Below are positions 44,260 to 54,524 of a stretch of 64,000 nt of DNA, in pieces. The stretch comes from Halapricum salinum. Lineage in GTDB: Archaea; Halobacteriota; Halobacteria; Halobacteriales; Haloarculaceae. The DNA lies in assembly GCF_004799665.1 (NCBI RefSeq), contig NZ_CP031310.1, positions 1,976,887 through 2,040,886 on the forward strand, read 5' to 3'. The position numbers and the translations under genes are program-made. The notes beneath the pieces are model-generated. The model did no database searches and was not told the origin of the DNA. It worked only from the letters and a program-made list of their open reading frames with translations. Positions within the stretch are counted from its first letter, which is position 1, and each line of letters opens with the position of its first letter.

Positions 44260-44783
44260 CGCCCCACAGCAGCAGCACTCTCCTGTCGAGTACCGCAGCG
44301 ACGTGATGGCACGGTTGGGCGAGTGCCGATGGGAGCAGTTGGACGCGTGTCGTCTACTCCGTGAGTGTCACGGGGACAGATCCGTTGGCGATCACCCAAC
44401 GATTGCAGAGGGAAGTCACGTAACTCTCAAGGTCGGTGTACGGTCGACTCTCGATGCAGCCTCAGCTACTCGAAGACGCCGCCGACGGATACCCCAGTCG
44501 CGCCTCACTGGCGGTTCGTTGCACTCCGCGCTTCGTTTTTCGAGACGCTCTTGTGGCTCACTCTTCCATTGACATGTCGGCCACCATCGTCCACGTTAGA
44601 GACACCTTTCAGTCGCGTCTCGTACTTCCCCAGCACGAACGCCTCTCGTCTCGCGGCGGCAGTGGCCAGCCGACCTCCTATCGAGCGTATCGGTGGTACT
44701 GGAGGGAGGACGACGGCGGGGATCGTCGAATCGGCCACGTGAACTGTCGTGGGTGATCAGCGCGGTGTGATAGAGACCCGAAA
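44260..44783. other. Intergenic region without a recognised gene
   Basis: No convincing gene is visible in these 524 bases. Open frames on either strand, such as 44505-44738 on the minus strand, lack the acidic composition of the neighbouring proteins and any motif I recognise. Confidence 0.5.
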
Positions 44784-45653
44784 TCAGGAGGCGACAGTCG
44801 CGAGGGCGGCGCTGTCTCGGAGCGCGAACAGCAGGAGGTTGTTGACGGCGGGTCCGAGTCCCAGCGCGATGATGGCGGCGAACGCGAGGTTGCCGCGGAC
44901 GGGGTCGGATTCGAGATAGTCGGCGAAGGCGACGACGACGATGACGGCGATCGCGAGCTTGACGAGGACGAACAGCCAGCCGACGCCGATCGTCTCGGCG
45001 ACGGGGAGCTGGCCGGCCAGATCCATGATCGTCCGCGGGAGCGGTGAGCGCTCGCTGGTTTCGAGGATGTCGATACCGACGGCGGTCGTGATCCCGTCGA
45101 GGGCGTGCGCGAAGATGACGAGGCCGCCGAGCAGCTTCGCCCGGGCGACGACGCCCGTGGCAGTGTAGGCGATCGTGAAGTAGACGCCGATCGTGACGGG
45201 GACGGTGATCACCAGCGCGGCGGCCGACCAGAACGGCTCGACGCCGACGAACGCCTCGCGCCAGGCGGCAACGCCGAGCAGTCCGAGCAGGACGGCAGTG
45301 CCGGCCAGTCCCAGAAAGAGCGCGACGTTGTCGTTTTCGTCGGGGTTGACCGAACTCCCGAACGCCAGGAACGTCCAGACGGCCCCGAGCGCGACGAACG
45401 TGGTCAGGTAGACCATCGGTGCGCCAAACAACGGTTCGGCCCAGGCAGGGTAGACGTCGACGGCGGGTTCGAGCTGGTAGAAGACGTGCGCGCTCGCGCC
45501 GACGGCCATCCACGGCGTGAACGCGAAGACGTGTTGTTGTTCGACGCGCGGCGCGAGCGAGACCAGAAAGGAGGCCACGGTCGCGGCCGCGACGACGACG
45601 GCGATTACGTAGGGAAGCGGGGGTACGACGAGCCCACTCGGGAGCAGCGGCAT
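44784..45653 (-). CDS. DUF63 family membrane protein
   Basis: This 289-residue polytopic membrane protein has about eight helices. It shows [19 protein letters not shown] near residue 45, [36 protein letters not shown] with the conserved H-A-x-D, and [18 protein letters not shown]. These match archaeal DUF63 proteins, which have no known function. ATG 45653 is chosen because the frame upstream of it is a non-acidic Arg/Ser-rich extension. It is divergent from deoC with 125 bp between starts. Confidence 0.85.
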   Translation of the reverse strand: MPLLPSGLVVPPLPYVIAVVVAAATVASFLVSLAPRVEQQHVFAFTPWMAVGASAHVFYQLEPAVDVYPAWAEPLFGAPMVYLTTFVALGAVWTFLAFGSSVNPDENDNVALFLGLAGTAVLLGLLGVAAWREAFVGVEPFWSAAALVITVPVTIGVYFTIAYTATGVVARAKLLGGLVIFAHALDGITTAVGIDILETSERSPLPRTIMDLAGQLPVAETIGVGWLFVLVKLAIAVIVVVAFADYLESDPVRGNLAFAAIIALGLGPAVNNLLLFALRDSAALATVAS

Positions 45654-45778
45654 GTACACTGACGCGCACGCGACGGTGGAAAGGATGTCGGTTGGACGTG
45701 AGACGGGTGTGGTTGGCCGCCCAAACAGGGCGACTGACCGGGCGAGCGTTTTTGCTGGCGGCGGTCGTCGGTTGCAGC

Positions 45779-46417
45779 ATGAACGAGTCCGAGGTAGCGG
45801 CACGGATCGAACACACCGTCCTGGGGCCGACGACGACTGACGAGGACGTGCTCACCGTCCTCGACGCGGCCATCGACGAGGGGATGCGAGCCTGTGTTCC
45901 CCCGTGTTTCGTCTCGATGGCGAGCGACTACGCTCCCGGCGTTTCGCTCTCGACAGTCGTCGGGTTTCCTCACGGCCAGCACACCTCCGAGACCAAGGCT
46001 GCGGAGGCCGAGCATCTCTCCGAGGCCGGCGCGGACGAACTCGATGTCGTCTGTAACGTCGGCTATTTGAAGGTCGGCGACGACGAGGCGTTTCGTCGCG
46101 ATCTGGAGGCGGTCGTCGCTGCTACCGCACGCCCAGTGAAGGTGATCATCGAGACGCCGTTGCTCGAGGAGAGTGAGAAACACCGTGCGTGTCAGGCGGC
46201 AGTCGACGTGGGCGCGGACTACCTCAAGACCGCGACTGGATTTTCCGATGGCGGCGCGACCGTCGACGACGTCGAGTTGATGGCGTCGTATCTGCCCGTG
46301 AAGGCCTCGGGCGGGATCGATACGTGGGAGAAAGCGAGAGCGATGTTCGACGCGGGGGCCGAACGGATCGGCGCGTCTTCGGGTGTGGCGATCCTCGAAG
46401 CGTTCCGGCGCGTCTAG
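45779..46417 (+). CDS. deoC: Deoxyribose-phosphate aldolase
   Basis: DeoC splits 2-deoxyribose 5-phosphate into glyceraldehyde 3-phosphate and acetaldehyde in nucleoside degradation. The 212-residue protein has VCVPPCFVS-like [46 protein letters not shown] and the Schiff-base lysine in [16 protein letters not shown]. The later [13 protein letters not shown] completes the fold. ATG 45779 gives the usual start [14 protein letters not shown]. Its stop overlaps the convergent surface-protein gene by 4 bases. Confidence 0.94.
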   Translation: MNESEVAARIEHTVLGPTTTDEDVLTVLDAAIDEGMRACVPPCFVSMASDYAPGVSLSTVVGFPHGQHTSETKAAEAEHLSEAGADELDVVCNVGYLKVGDDEAFRRDLEAVVAATARPVKVIIETPLLEESEKHRACQAAVDVGADYLKTATGFSDGGATVDDVELMASYLPVKASGGIDTWEKARAMFDAGAERIGASSGVAILEAFRRV

Positions 46418-48408
46418 AGTCGACGGAACAGGACGACCCCACCGCCAGCCGCGGCGGTGACTGCAAGCCCGCCACCGGCCAGCACGACGACTGGGAGGTC
46501 GTCGCTCCCGTCGTCGCTCGATCGCAGTCCGAGGTAGCTCTCGACGTAGTCGACGTCGAGCGAGTCGAACGACCAGTCACCCTCACCGCCGAGGGTGATC
46601 ACGGTCTCCTCGTCGACGAGTGCGAGTTCCTCGACGTCGCTGACGTCGGCGTCACTCGGGACGGCGTTTTCCATGCGAACGATCGTCTGACTCCCGTCGA
46701 GGCTGGTGTAACTCCCGTCGATCGACGCGAACGGTTCGGGGAGCCGAGCGGAGAGTGCTGACGCGTTCTCGACAGCAACTGCGCCCTCGTAGGTCACGCG
46801 ATCGTCGACCGAGAGGTCCATCCGGGCGCGCGTGAAGTTGGCCGCTTCGACCGCGTCAATCGTTTCGGTGAGTCGAGCCGTCTCGGCACCGTACTCGCTG
46901 AGCGTCTCGTTGTACGATTCGAGCGCGCTCTGCAGGAGATCGTCGTCGGCGACGGTCATCGAGCCGTCGATCTCGACGCGATCACCGGTCGTCCCGATGT
47001 CGAGTGAGGCTGCCGTCGAAGCCGGCACGGGACCGTCGCGGGCCTCCAGTTCGTCGACGTAGCTCGCCCAGTTGGTCGTCTCGCTGTCGACTGTCCCGTT
47101 CAGCTGGGCGGTCGACCCGCTGGTGGTGAACGCGAGATCCCACTGGGTCGACTGCTGGAGGTTTGCGGCGCGACTCGCTTCGACCTGGGTCTGTAACTGT
47201 TCGGCCAGTTCCTCGGGCGAGGAGCCGAACGGACCACCGACGGCCATCTCGGGACCGCCCGGCATGCCGCCGCGCTCGTTCGAGACCTGCCCGAGCAGTT
47301 CGAGGAAGCCGGCGTACGCCAGCGTGAGGTCGTCCCTGCCCTCGAGGCTGACGTTCCACGTGGCGCTCGTCTCGCCACCCGCCGAGACCAGCTGGGCCTC
47401 GACTCGCGAGAGAGTCACGTTCTCGACGTGTGCGGCGAGGTCGCTGGCCTGCGCCTCGCTGACGTTCGCGCTGGACATCGTTAGTCCCCGGACGATCGCC
47501 TCGGATATCGCCGCGTCAACGCCGTCGTAGGTGACCGTGTAGGAGAGATCGAGACGGTTCTCGTCGCTCAGAGCGTAGTTCTCGACCGTGACCGAACAAG
47601 AGGTATCATTTGCGGTGCAGAACTCACGTTCGAGCGTCTCACGGGCGGTGTCGCGGCTGTCCCATCCCTCGGTCGGGTCCTCGCCGTAGCGATCCTGGAG
47701 GACGTACGATTCCTCGACGGCGAGTGTGTAGCTGCCGTCGGATTCGGTGAGGACGACGTGGTGGTTCCGATCGGCTCCCAACCCGATTGCCGTCTCGATG
47801 CCGGCCGAGCCGTTCGACTCCAGGGTGGTGGGCGTCGTCTCGACGAACCCGCTCGTGCCGGCGTACTGGACCATCGAGAGTGCCCTGGCCTCGCCGTCGA
47901 GAGCCATCGTCGCGTCGACGGTCAGCGATCCTCGGTTTTCGGTTTCGTTGCTGACGCTCTCTATGTCGGCGTCGAGACTGGTGAGCCAGTCCGGCTGTGG
48001 CGTCGAGAGCGTGCCGTTGGCGGCGATCTCGTCCGGGCTGGCCCACAGGGTCACCTCGCCGGTCGTGTTGGCGTCGACTTCCTCGCCGTCGATCCGGACG
48101 TGTGCGAGGCCTTCGGAGACGTCGACGCCAGCGTGGCCGCTCGGGATCGAGTGGTCTCCGGTCGGCTCTTCGTAATTGTAGACGAGCACGACGTCACCGT
48201 CGTCGGTGACATAGGCCTCGTCGGCTGCTGTCGCGTTGGTCGTTTCCGTCTCGTTGGTTGCGTTCGTCTCGTTTGCCGCCTGCGCGGCGGTGGACGGTGC
48301 GCCGCCACCGTCGCTGGGGCCGGCGGCGGCGACGCTCGCGATTCCGCCGACCGCCGACGCCAGCAGGACGGCGACTAACAGGAGGGCTGTCACTCTCTTG
48401 GACGTCAT
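46414..48408 (-). CDS. Predicted membrane-anchored surface protein
   Basis: This 664-residue protein has a signal peptide ([24 protein letters not shown] cleavage). A Thr/Asn-rich linker ([19 protein letters not shown]) full of glycosylation sequons follows, then a large acidic ectodomain. One hydrophobic C-terminal helix ([20 protein letters not shown]) ends with FRRL. That layout means an outside protein held by its C-terminus. The ectodomain has repeated beta-sheet-like strands but no catalytic motif that I recognise. I cannot assign a function. Confidence 0.75.
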   Translation of the reverse strand: MTSKRVTALLLVAVLLASAVGGIASVAAAGPSDGGGAPSTAAQAANETNATNETETTNATAADEAYVTDDGDVVLVYNYEEPTGDHSIPSGHAGVDVSEGLAHVRIDGEEVDANTTGEVTLWASPDEIAANGTLSTPQPDWLTSLDADIESVSNETENRGSLTVDATMALDGEARALSMVQYAGTSGFVETTPTTLESNGSAGIETAIGLGADRNHHVVLTESDGSYTLAVEESYVLQDRYGEDPTEGWDSRDTARETLEREFCTANDTSCSVTVENYALSDENRLDLSYTVTYDGVDAAISEAIVRGLTMSSANVSEAQASDLAAHVENVTLSRVEAQLVSAGGETSATWNVSLEGRDDLTLAYAGFLELLGQVSNERGGMPGGPEMAVGGPFGSSPEELAEQLQTQVEASRAANLQQSTQWDLAFTTSGSTAQLNGTVDSETTNWASYVDELEARDGPVPASTAASLDIGTTGDRVEIDGSMTVADDDLLQSALESYNETLSEYGAETARLTETIDAVEAANFTRARMDLSVDDRVTYEGAVAVENASALSARLPEPFASIDGSYTSLDGSQTIVRMENAVPSDADVSDVEELALVDEETVITLGGEGDWSFDSLDVDYVESYLGLRSSDDGSDDLPVVVLAGGGLAVTAAAGGGVVLFRRL

Positions 48409-48465
48409 ACATTCCGACAACTTCGCTCCGACAAAATAATGGTTCCGTTCTGTCAACCGCGTCAC

Positions 48466-50010
48466 TCATCCGGTGGCGGTCGTCCCGTTCCAGCCGGTGA
48501 TGACGTATGGTTTGTCGACCTGCTCGTCCAGCAGCGAGTCGACGGGCGCGTAGTCGTCGGTCAGGATCGGAACGTCACCGGTCGGGACCGTCTCGGCCCG
48601 CCGGTAGCGTTCGATCTCCTCGCTGAGATCGAGACCGATATCGCGGCGGTCGTTCAGCCGCTGGAGGTCAGCCTGGGTGAAATCGGCGTGCTTGGTGGCG
48701 ACCAGTTCGATGTTCTGGAGGTTCGGGGTATCGGCGGTCGGGAACGTGTAGAGGTGGGGGTAGGTGGTGTCGACGGTCTTGATCATCGCGCGGTAGAACG
48801 CCGAGCCCTCGCCCGAGCGCGCGGAGATGATGTTCGCCATGAGGACGCCGTCCTCGTCGAGTTTCGAGCGTGTGAGTTCCACGAACTCTCTGGTAGTGAG
48901 GTGGAACGGGACCTTGTCGGCCTGGAAGGCGTCCAGAATGATCACGTCGTAGGTCCGGTCGGTCGACTGGAGGAACTCACGGCCGTCGGCGACGTGGACC
49001 TGCAGGCGGTCGCTCTCCTGCAAGCCGAAGTATCGCTCGGCGGTGTCGACGACCTGTGGGTCGATCTCGACGGCGTCGATGGTGACGTTGGGATACTCTT
49101 CGACGTAGCGCTGTGGACCGGTGAACCCGCCGCCGCCGATGAACAGCACGCGGTCGACGTCGTCGGTCAGCAACATCGGGAGGTGCATGTACGGCGCGTA
49201 GTCGAAGACGTAGCCCTCGCGGCCGTCGACGTAGGTCGCGCTCTGGGGGACGCCCCCGATGTACATCGTTCGAACGCCCTCGTCCTGGCGGACTTCGAGG
49301 TCGGAGTAGGCGGTCTGGGTCTCGTAGATCGTGTCGCCAGTCATCGGGGGACCGGCGACGACGAGAAATCCCGCGAGACCGACGGCGACGACCGCGAGAC
49401 CGACGGCGGCGACGGTCGGCGGTTCGGTATCGCCGACCAGCACGGCGACGACGATCAGCGGCAGCGCGAGCAGTAGCGCGACTTCGCCGACCGGGAACGC
49501 CGGGATGAGCAGAAAGGTCGCACCGAACGCGCCGACGATCGAGCCGATCGTCCCCACGGCGTAGACACGACCCGATGCGCTGCCGTGACTCTCGGCGGCC
49601 GACTGCTCGGCCGCGAAGGGGCTGATCACACCCAGGAGGAACGTCATCGGGCCGAACAGCAGCGTCACGGGGAGGATCGCAGCGTAGCGCGGCTCGACGA
49701 GATTCAGCGTATCGAACCACGTGATGACGACGTCCCCGCCGACTGCGACCGCCGCCACCGAGACCGCTGCGACTGCCGAGAGGATTGCCAGTGCCTGATT
49801 ACTCGCGTGAGTCGCGGCGTAGCGCCCGCCGAGTGCGTAGCCCAGGCTCAACGCTGCGAGGAAGACGCCGATGATCGATCCCCAGGTGTAGACCGACGAG
49901 CCGAACGCGGGCGCGACCATCCGGCCCGCCAGGATCTCCAGGCCCATGCTGGCGACCCCGGAGGCAAAGACCGCGGATTCGGGTCGAATCTGTGGATACC
50001 GGCGGGACAC
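48466..50010 (-). CDS. Spermidine synthase-like fused membrane protein
   Basis: This 514-residue protein has about seven N-terminal membrane helices (residues 10-215) joined to a C-terminal Rossmann methyltransferase-like domain resembling spermidine synthase. The second part shows RVLFIGGGGFTGPQRYVEEY, DAVEIDPQVVDTAERYFG, VHVADGREFLQST and YDVIILDAFQADKVPFHLTT. True spermidine synthases have two acidic residues (DSSD) where this has DAFQ, so polyamine synthesis is doubtful. Such fused proteins are widespread and poorly understood. Confidence 0.8.
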   Translation of the reverse strand: MSRRYPQIRPESAVFASGVASMGLEILAGRMVAPAFGSSVYTWGSIIGVFLAALSLGYALGGRYAATHASNQALAILSAVAAVSVAAVAVGGDVVITWFDTLNLVEPRYAAILPVTLLFGPMTFLLGVISPFAAEQSAAESHGSASGRVYAVGTIGSIVGAFGATFLLIPAFPVGEVALLLALPLIVVAVLVGDTEPPTVAAVGLAVVAVGLAGFLVVAGPPMTGDTIYETQTAYSDLEVRQDEGVRTMYIGGVPQSATYVDGREGYVFDYAPYMHLPMLLTDDVDRVLFIGGGGFTGPQRYVEEYPNVTIDAVEIDPQVVDTAERYFGLQESDRLQVHVADGREFLQSTDRTYDVIILDAFQADKVPFHLTTREFVELTRSKLDEDGVLMANIISARSGEGSAFYRAMIKTVDTTYPHLYTFPTADTPNLQNIELVATKHADFTQADLQRLNDRRDIGLDLSEEIERYRRAETVPTGDVPILTDDYAPVDSLLDEQVDKPYVITGWNGTTATG

Positions 50011-50072
50011 GTCGGTGTGTAACGGCCGGGACTGTTTATACTCAGTGTGCTAGTGGTCGCTCTCCCCTCGAT

Positions 50073-50396
50073 TCAGTGCGTCGGCGACACCAGATGGAGA
50101 CCGACGATGCCGACGACGATCAGCGAGACGAACAGGAGGCGGGCAACCGTCGCCGGTTCGTCGAACAGGGCGATCCCCAGGAGTGCCGTGCCGACCGCGC
50201 CGATTCCAGTCCAGACCGCGTAGGCCGTCCCGATCGGGATGGTCTGGGTCGCCTTCGCCAGCAGGACCATGCTGATCGCCAGGGCGACGACGGTCGCCAC
50301 GGTTGGGGCGGGCTTCGTGAGGCCGTCGGAGTAGGCCAGTCCGATCGCCCACGCGACCTCGAAGAGGCCGGCGACGACGAGGAGGAGCCAGGACAT
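50073..50396 (-). CDS. SMR transporter, Gdx/SugE-like
   Basis: This 107-residue protein has four membrane helices of the small multidrug resistance family. The essential glutamate is Glu13 in AGLFEVAWAIGLAYSDG. The segment PIGTAYAVWTGIGAVGTALL and the last helix LLFVSLIVVGIVGLHL match the SugE/Gdx subgroup, which exports guanidinium ions, better than the EmrE subgroup. It probably works as a dual-topology dimer. No guanidine riboswitch is visible nearby. Confidence 0.88.
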   Translation of the reverse strand: MSWLLLVVAGLFEVAWAIGLAYSDGLTKPAPTVATVVALAISMVLLAKATQTIPIGTAYAVWTGIGAVGTALLGIALFDEPATVARLLFVSLIVVGIVGLHLVSPTH

Positions 50397-50496
50397 CTAC
50401 GTTTCGTGTTGTGGGTCTGGGCGGCTATGGGTTGTGATTTCGTATGGAGGGATTGTGGCGTGTGCGGTCGCGAGTCTCGTCTCGCGGCGACTTCAC

Positions 50497-50945
50497 GCGA
50501 GGGACGAACGAGGGAGCATCGCGACCGAGTGAGTCGGCTGGGGAGGGCGTGGCGCGGTTGCGGTCCAGTGGGGTGGACTGAAAGGGACCGGACTCTCGAC
50601 GAACCCCGGCGACGTAAGCACTGGAGCGAGCGAAGCGAGTGAAGCGCGCAGCGAGTCGCGGGAGGCGAGAGTCCGGGGGCTTTCTGGACCTGCTGGACTG
50701 CGGAGCACAGCCAGAAAGCCCCGGCCGGCTCGAAGGCTGCGGCTCGCTGCGGTCCTCGCCTTGGGGCTGCGGTCCTTACGTCGTGGTCCGAGAGAGCAAG
50801 GCTCTCTCGTCATCACGAAAGGCGCTTGCGCCTTTCGAACGACCTCGCTCTACGAGCCGGCCGCCCCTTTCAGTCCCACCCACAGCAGGCCACGTCCTCC
50901 CCAGCCGATTCCTTCGCTCGCAGCGCTCGCTCAGTCATCCCTCGC
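50497..50945. repeat. Hairpin-rich dispersed element, copy C
   Basis: The ends GCGAGGGACGA (50497) and TCATCCCTCGC (50935-50945) are inverted with one mismatch. The next blocks, TCGGCTGGGGAGG (50534-50546) and CCTCCCCAGCCGA (50896-50908), are perfectly inverted. Inside are CCGGACTCTCG/CGAGAGTCCGG (50588-50676), GGGGCTTTCTGG/CCAGAAAGCCCC with a 23-nt loop (50676-50722), CGAGAGAGC-AAG-GCTCTCTCG (50789-50809) and CGAAAGGCGC-TT-GCGCCTTTCG (50816-50837). Order and sequence match copy B at 33201-33797. No gene is seen from 50397 to 51072. Confidence 0.85.
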
Positions 50946-51072
50946 GCGCTGCTGGCTCACCACGACCGGTTCGCCAGCACGCGCCGGATGATTAGTCTGT
51001 TCGTATTGCAGGCCAATCCGTCGCGCTTTTGGCCGCGCACACGTTGAGAAGAAACAACAGAGACGTTCCAGC

Positions 51073-52356
51073 ATGGCCCGTTATCACATCGAGACGTACG
51101 GGTGCACCTCCAATCGAGGTGAAACCCAGCAGATCGAGCGCGCACTCCGCGAGGGTGGCCACCACCCCGCCGAGGGACCCGAACAGGCCGACGTCGCCAT
51201 CCTCAACACCTGCACGGTCGTCGAGAAGACCGAGCGCAACATGCTCGCGCGGGCCGAAGAGCTAGACGAGCAGACCCCGGCGGACCTGGTCATCACGGGC
51301 TGTATGGCCCTGGCCCAGGGCGAGGAGTTCGAGGATGCGGGCGTCGACGCCGAGATCCTGCACTGGGACGAGGTGCCCGACCACGTCCTCAACGGCGAGT
51401 GTCCGACCGTCACCCCGGACACCGACCCCGTGCTCACAGGGGTGACGGGCATCCTCCCCATCGCCCGCGGGTGTATGAGCGATTGCTCCTATTGCATCAC
51501 CAAGCAAGCGACGGGCAAGATCGACTCGCCCACAGTGGACGAAAACGTCCGGAAGGGCCGCGCGCTGGTCCACGGCGGCGCGAAAGAAATTCGAATCACA
51601 GGCCAGGACACGGGCGTCTACGGCTGGGATATCAATCAAGGCGAGAGCCTGCTGCCCGAACTCCTCGATCGCATCTGCACCGAGATCGAGGGCGACTTCA
51701 GGGTCCGATTAGGAATGGCCAACCCTGGCGGCGTCCACGGGATTCGCGAGGAACTCGCCGCGGTCTTCGCCGCACACGAGGAGATCTACAACTTCCTGCA
51801 CGCGCCCGTCCAGAGCGGGTCGGACGACGTGCTGGCGGACATGCGCCGCCAGCACCAGGTCGCCCAATACCGCGAAATCGTCGAGGCCTTCGACGCCCAT
51901 CTCGACTACTGGACCCTCTCGACGGACTTCATCGTCGGCTTCCCCACGGAGGGCCCCGAGGACCACGAGGCCAGCATGGACCTCATCCGGGAGACGCGAC
52001 CCGAGAAGCTCAACGTCACGCGCTTCTCGAAGCGGCCTGGCACCGACGCCGCGAAGATGAAAGGCCTGGGCGGCACGCTCAAGAAGGAGCGTTCGAAGGC
52101 CATGAGCGAGCTAAAGATGGACGTCGTCGGCGAGGCCTACGAGGCGATGGTCGGGACCGAGCACACGGTCTTGCTCACCGAGGACGGGACCGACGAGTCG
52201 CTGGTCGGTTACGACGAGGCCCACCGCCAGGTCGCGCTCCCGAACGCACAGTTACAGGGCTTGGAGATCGGCGATTTCGTCGACGTCGAGATCACGGGCC
52301 ACAACACCGTCTACGCGATGGGTGCGCCGAAGCAGCCCGACCTGATCGAACAGTAG
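51073..52356 (+). CDS. tRNA t6A37 methylthiotransferase (archaeal MtaB/CDKAL1 type)
   Basis: This radical-SAM enzyme adds a methylthio group to threonylcarbamoyladenosine-37, giving ms2t6A. The 427-residue protein has an N-terminal UPF0004 domain with cysteines in ETYGCTSNRGE, LNTCTVVEKTE and ITGCMALA for one iron-sulfur cluster. The radical-SAM CxxxCxxC is in ARGCMSDCSYCITKQ, and the C-terminal TRAM-like domain is VGTEHTVLLTEDGTDESLVG. The substrate base is made by the KEOPS complex whose Pcc1 subunit is at 4346-4591. It lies 127 bp beyond the copy C repeat. Confidence 0.93.
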   Translation: MARYHIETYGCTSNRGETQQIERALREGGHHPAEGPEQADVAILNTCTVVEKTERNMLARAEELDEQTPADLVITGCMALAQGEEFEDAGVDAEILHWDEVPDHVLNGECPTVTPDTDPVLTGVTGILPIARGCMSDCSYCITKQATGKIDSPTVDENVRKGRALVHGGAKEIRITGQDTGVYGWDINQGESLLPELLDRICTEIEGDFRVRLGMANPGGVHGIREELAAVFAAHEEIYNFLHAPVQSGSDDVLADMRRQHQVAQYREIVEAFDAHLDYWTLSTDFIVGFPTEGPEDHEASMDLIRETRPEKLNVTRFSKRPGTDAAKMKGLGGTLKKERSKAMSELKMDVVGEAYEAMVGTEHTVLLTEDGTDESLVGYDEAHRQVALPNAQLQGLEIGDFVDVEITGHNTVYAMGAPKQPDLIEQ

Positions 52357-52439
52357 TCACAGATCCCGATACGGCCGTGTCTCGACGGTACGAGGAACGA
52401 AAAAATCGTGTCGATTGAATCGTCCACCCCAGCAGACAC

Positions 52440-52907
52440 TTACTCGGAGATCCACTCGATGTTGGCGTCGATACAGCCACTATCGAGAGCACTGGATGCC
52501 GCTGCGAGCTCCTTGACGCTCTCTTTGTCCGGGCCGAAGATCTGGTAGAGATGCGTGTCGGCGACGATCTCGCCATGGACCTCGTCCTCGGCCGCGGTAG
52601 ACGTCTCGCTCGTTGAGACCGCGTCCGGGTTCTCGAATTTGTTGATGTTGAATATGTAGACAGCCCCGTCTGCATCTTCGAACGACGCACTGACGCTCGA
52701 AAATCGCTCACTCTCGGACGTCGCCGCTTCACCGATCTGCTCGTAGTCGTCGCTGTCGGGCAGCGCGCCCTCCAGGTCGTCGGGCGTACCGCACCCGCCA
52801 CCGCCGTTTCCGTTGCCGTTTCCACTACCGCTACCCCCACCAATGCAGCCAGTCAACCCGACGACCGTCGCCGAGCCTACTGCTGCGATGAAGTTACGTC
52901 GCTGCAC
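52440..52907 (-). CDS. Small twin-arginine lipoprotein
   Basis: This 155-residue secreted protein has a Tat signal (QRRNFIAAVGSATVVGLTGC) ending at a lipobox, a Gly/Asn-rich linker (GSGSGNGNGNGGGGCG) and a small acidic domain of about 110 residues. I do not recognise a catalytic motif. TTAATAAC-like and TATATAAAT tracts lie upstream (52930-53016), in an AT-rich patch unlike the surrounding DNA. The family is common in haloarchaea and uncharacterised. Confidence 0.75.
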   Translation of the reverse strand: MQRRNFIAAVGSATVVGLTGCIGGGSGSGNGNGNGGGGCGTPDDLEGALPDSDDYEQIGEAATSESERFSSVSASFEDADGAVYIFNINKFENPDAVSTSETSTAAEDEVHGEIVADTHLYQIFGPDKESVKELAAASSALDSGCIDANIEWISE

Positions 52908-53075
52908 ATCTCACACTGATCGGATTTTGTTATTAACACTTTCGAACTACAAAAAAGATACGAAAAGATAATTTCCAATCCCGATAGGCGTGGTGTTCAC
53001 GAGATCGTATATAAATTTCTTCCGGTAAAACACTGCGAGAAATGGCCGGGGGCAGTGTCTACACAGCGATCTGGT

Positions 53076-54041
53076 CTACGTCTGGAGTTGCCAGACGCGC
53101 ACGTCGTCGATCGTCTCCTCGATGTCGAGATCGCGGACACTGGTCCCGCTGGTCGTGATGAGTTTGCGGGCGGCGGCGACGCCGGCTTTCAGTGCCGTCT
53201 CGTCGCTCCAGCCCTGCTGGTGGGCCCACAGGATCGCTCCGAACATGGCGTCACCGGCGGCGACGACGTCTACAACGTCGACGTCGGGCGCGGGCGCGAA
53301 CAGCGTCTGCTCGCCACTGACGATCATCGACCCTTCCTCGCCCATCGTCGCGATGACGCGTTCGAATCCGCGCTTCTGGAGTTCGATGGCGGCTTCCTCG
53401 CAGGCGTTGATCGAGTCGATCTCGATTCCGGTCGCCTCCTGCAGATGGGTCTCGTTCGGCCGGCAGTACTCGTAGCGCTCTTCGAGCTGGTCGAGAATGT
53501 CGCCGTGGACGTCGACCGCTGTCTCCCAGTCACCCGCGGCCGCGATCCGATCGACGTCGGCGGCGTCCATGCCCGGTGGCAGACTCCCGCCGATGTAGAC
53601 GGTCTCGGGGTCGTGTTCGACGACGGTCTCGACGAGGTCGTCGATCAACTCTTTGGAGGCGGCCGGACCGCTCTGGGTTAGCTGATAGCGGACGCGTTCG
53701 GTTTCGGCGGGGTCGTCGACGCGGTTGGTCTGGATCGCCTCCTCGCTGTAGGCGTGGATCGTCGTGTTCAGCCGCGTCGGTCCGTCGGTCGTCTCCTCGA
53801 AGTCCGTCGGGACGTCGAACTCGGCGAGGTTCTGCTCGATGAAGTAGCCCGTGAATCCACCCACGATGCCGGTCGCGAGTGTCTCCCCGTCGAGTGCGCG
53901 AACGAGCTGTGAGACGTTGACACCGTTGCCGCCCGAGTCGAAGCGTGTCTCCTCCCCCCGCTGGACGCTGTCGGGTTCGAGTGGCTCCTCGAGCGTGATG
54001 ACCTGGTCGACCGCCGGGTTCGGCGTGACTGTGAGAATCAT
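53076..54041 (-). CDS. PfkB-family sugar kinase (1-phosphofructokinase-like)
   Basis: This 321-residue kinase begins ILTVTPNPAVDQVITLEEPL, the exact start of 1-phosphofructokinases, and has FDSGGNGVNVSQLVRALDG with GGNGxNVS, GSLPPGMD, CRPNETHLQEATG and IATMGEEGSMIV. The catalytic base is Asp264 in DVVAAGDAMFGA, where most relatives have GAGD; one glycine of this anion-hole motif is alanine. It probably phosphorylates fructose 1-phosphate or a similar sugar phosphate. There is no adjacent PTS gene. Confidence 0.87.
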   Translation of the reverse strand: MILTVTPNPAVDQVITLEEPLEPDSVQRGEETRFDSGGNGVNVSQLVRALDGETLATGIVGGFTGYFIEQNLAEFDVPTDFEETTDGPTRLNTTIHAYSEEAIQTNRVDDPAETERVRYQLTQSGPAASKELIDDLVETVVEHDPETVYIGGSLPPGMDAADVDRIAAAGDWETAVDVHGDILDQLEERYEYCRPNETHLQEATGIEIDSINACEEAAIELQKRGFERVIATMGEEGSMIVSGEQTLFAPAPDVDVVDVVAAGDAMFGAILWAHQQGWSDETALKAGVAAARKLITTSGTSVRDLDIEETIDDVRVWQLQT

Positions 54042-54083
54042 TGGCAGTACTATCTTGTTGGGACGAACAACGATTAAACCTTC

Positions 54084-54464
54084 TCAGGCCGCGTCGTCGG
54101 TGACGTCCGTCGAGGAGACCATGCCGACGTAGTCGCCGTGGTCGTCGATGACGGGCAGGTGTTTGATCCCGTAGGTGGTCATCATCGCCGCCGCCTCGCC
54201 GAGTTCGAGGTTGGTCGCCACGCGCTCGACGGGCGAGGTCATCACGTCGGCCACGGTGACTTCGGTGGGGTCGCGGCCGTCGGCGACCACGGTCACGACG
54301 TCAGAGTTGGTGATGATCCCCGCCTGGGAGCCAGGGACGAACAGGGCGTTGATGTTCTGCTCGGAGAGGTGTTCGGCGGCGTCCTGGACCGTGGCCTTCT
54401 TCGAGATCGTCTCCAGCGGCGTCGACATGACGTCCTCGACGCGCGTTCGCGTTTCGGGTGACAT
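54084..54464 (-). CDS. CBS-domain pair protein
   Basis: This 126-residue protein is two CBS domains in tandem, VEDVMSTPLETISKKATVQD with NALFVPGSQAGIITNSDVV, then VADVMTSPVERVATNLELGE with HLPVIDDHGDYVGMVSSTDV. CBS pairs bind adenosine nucleotides and sense energy state. ATG 54464 is chosen because the CBS pattern starts soon after; an upstream in-frame start at 54485 is weaker. Neighbours (a PfkB kinase 42 bp away and an RNA ligase partner) do not reveal its target. Confidence 0.88.
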   Translation of the reverse strand: MSPETRTRVEDVMSTPLETISKKATVQDAAEHLSEQNINALFVPGSQAGIITNSDVVTVVADGRDPTEVTVADVMTSPVERVATNLELGEAAAMMTTYGIKHLPVIDDHGDYVGMVSSTDVTDDAA

Positions 54465-54524
54465 ACAACGTCCGTCGGTGGCCACCGTGTTCGGTGTTTC
54501 GCTCTCGCTCCCGGCCGGCGCACG

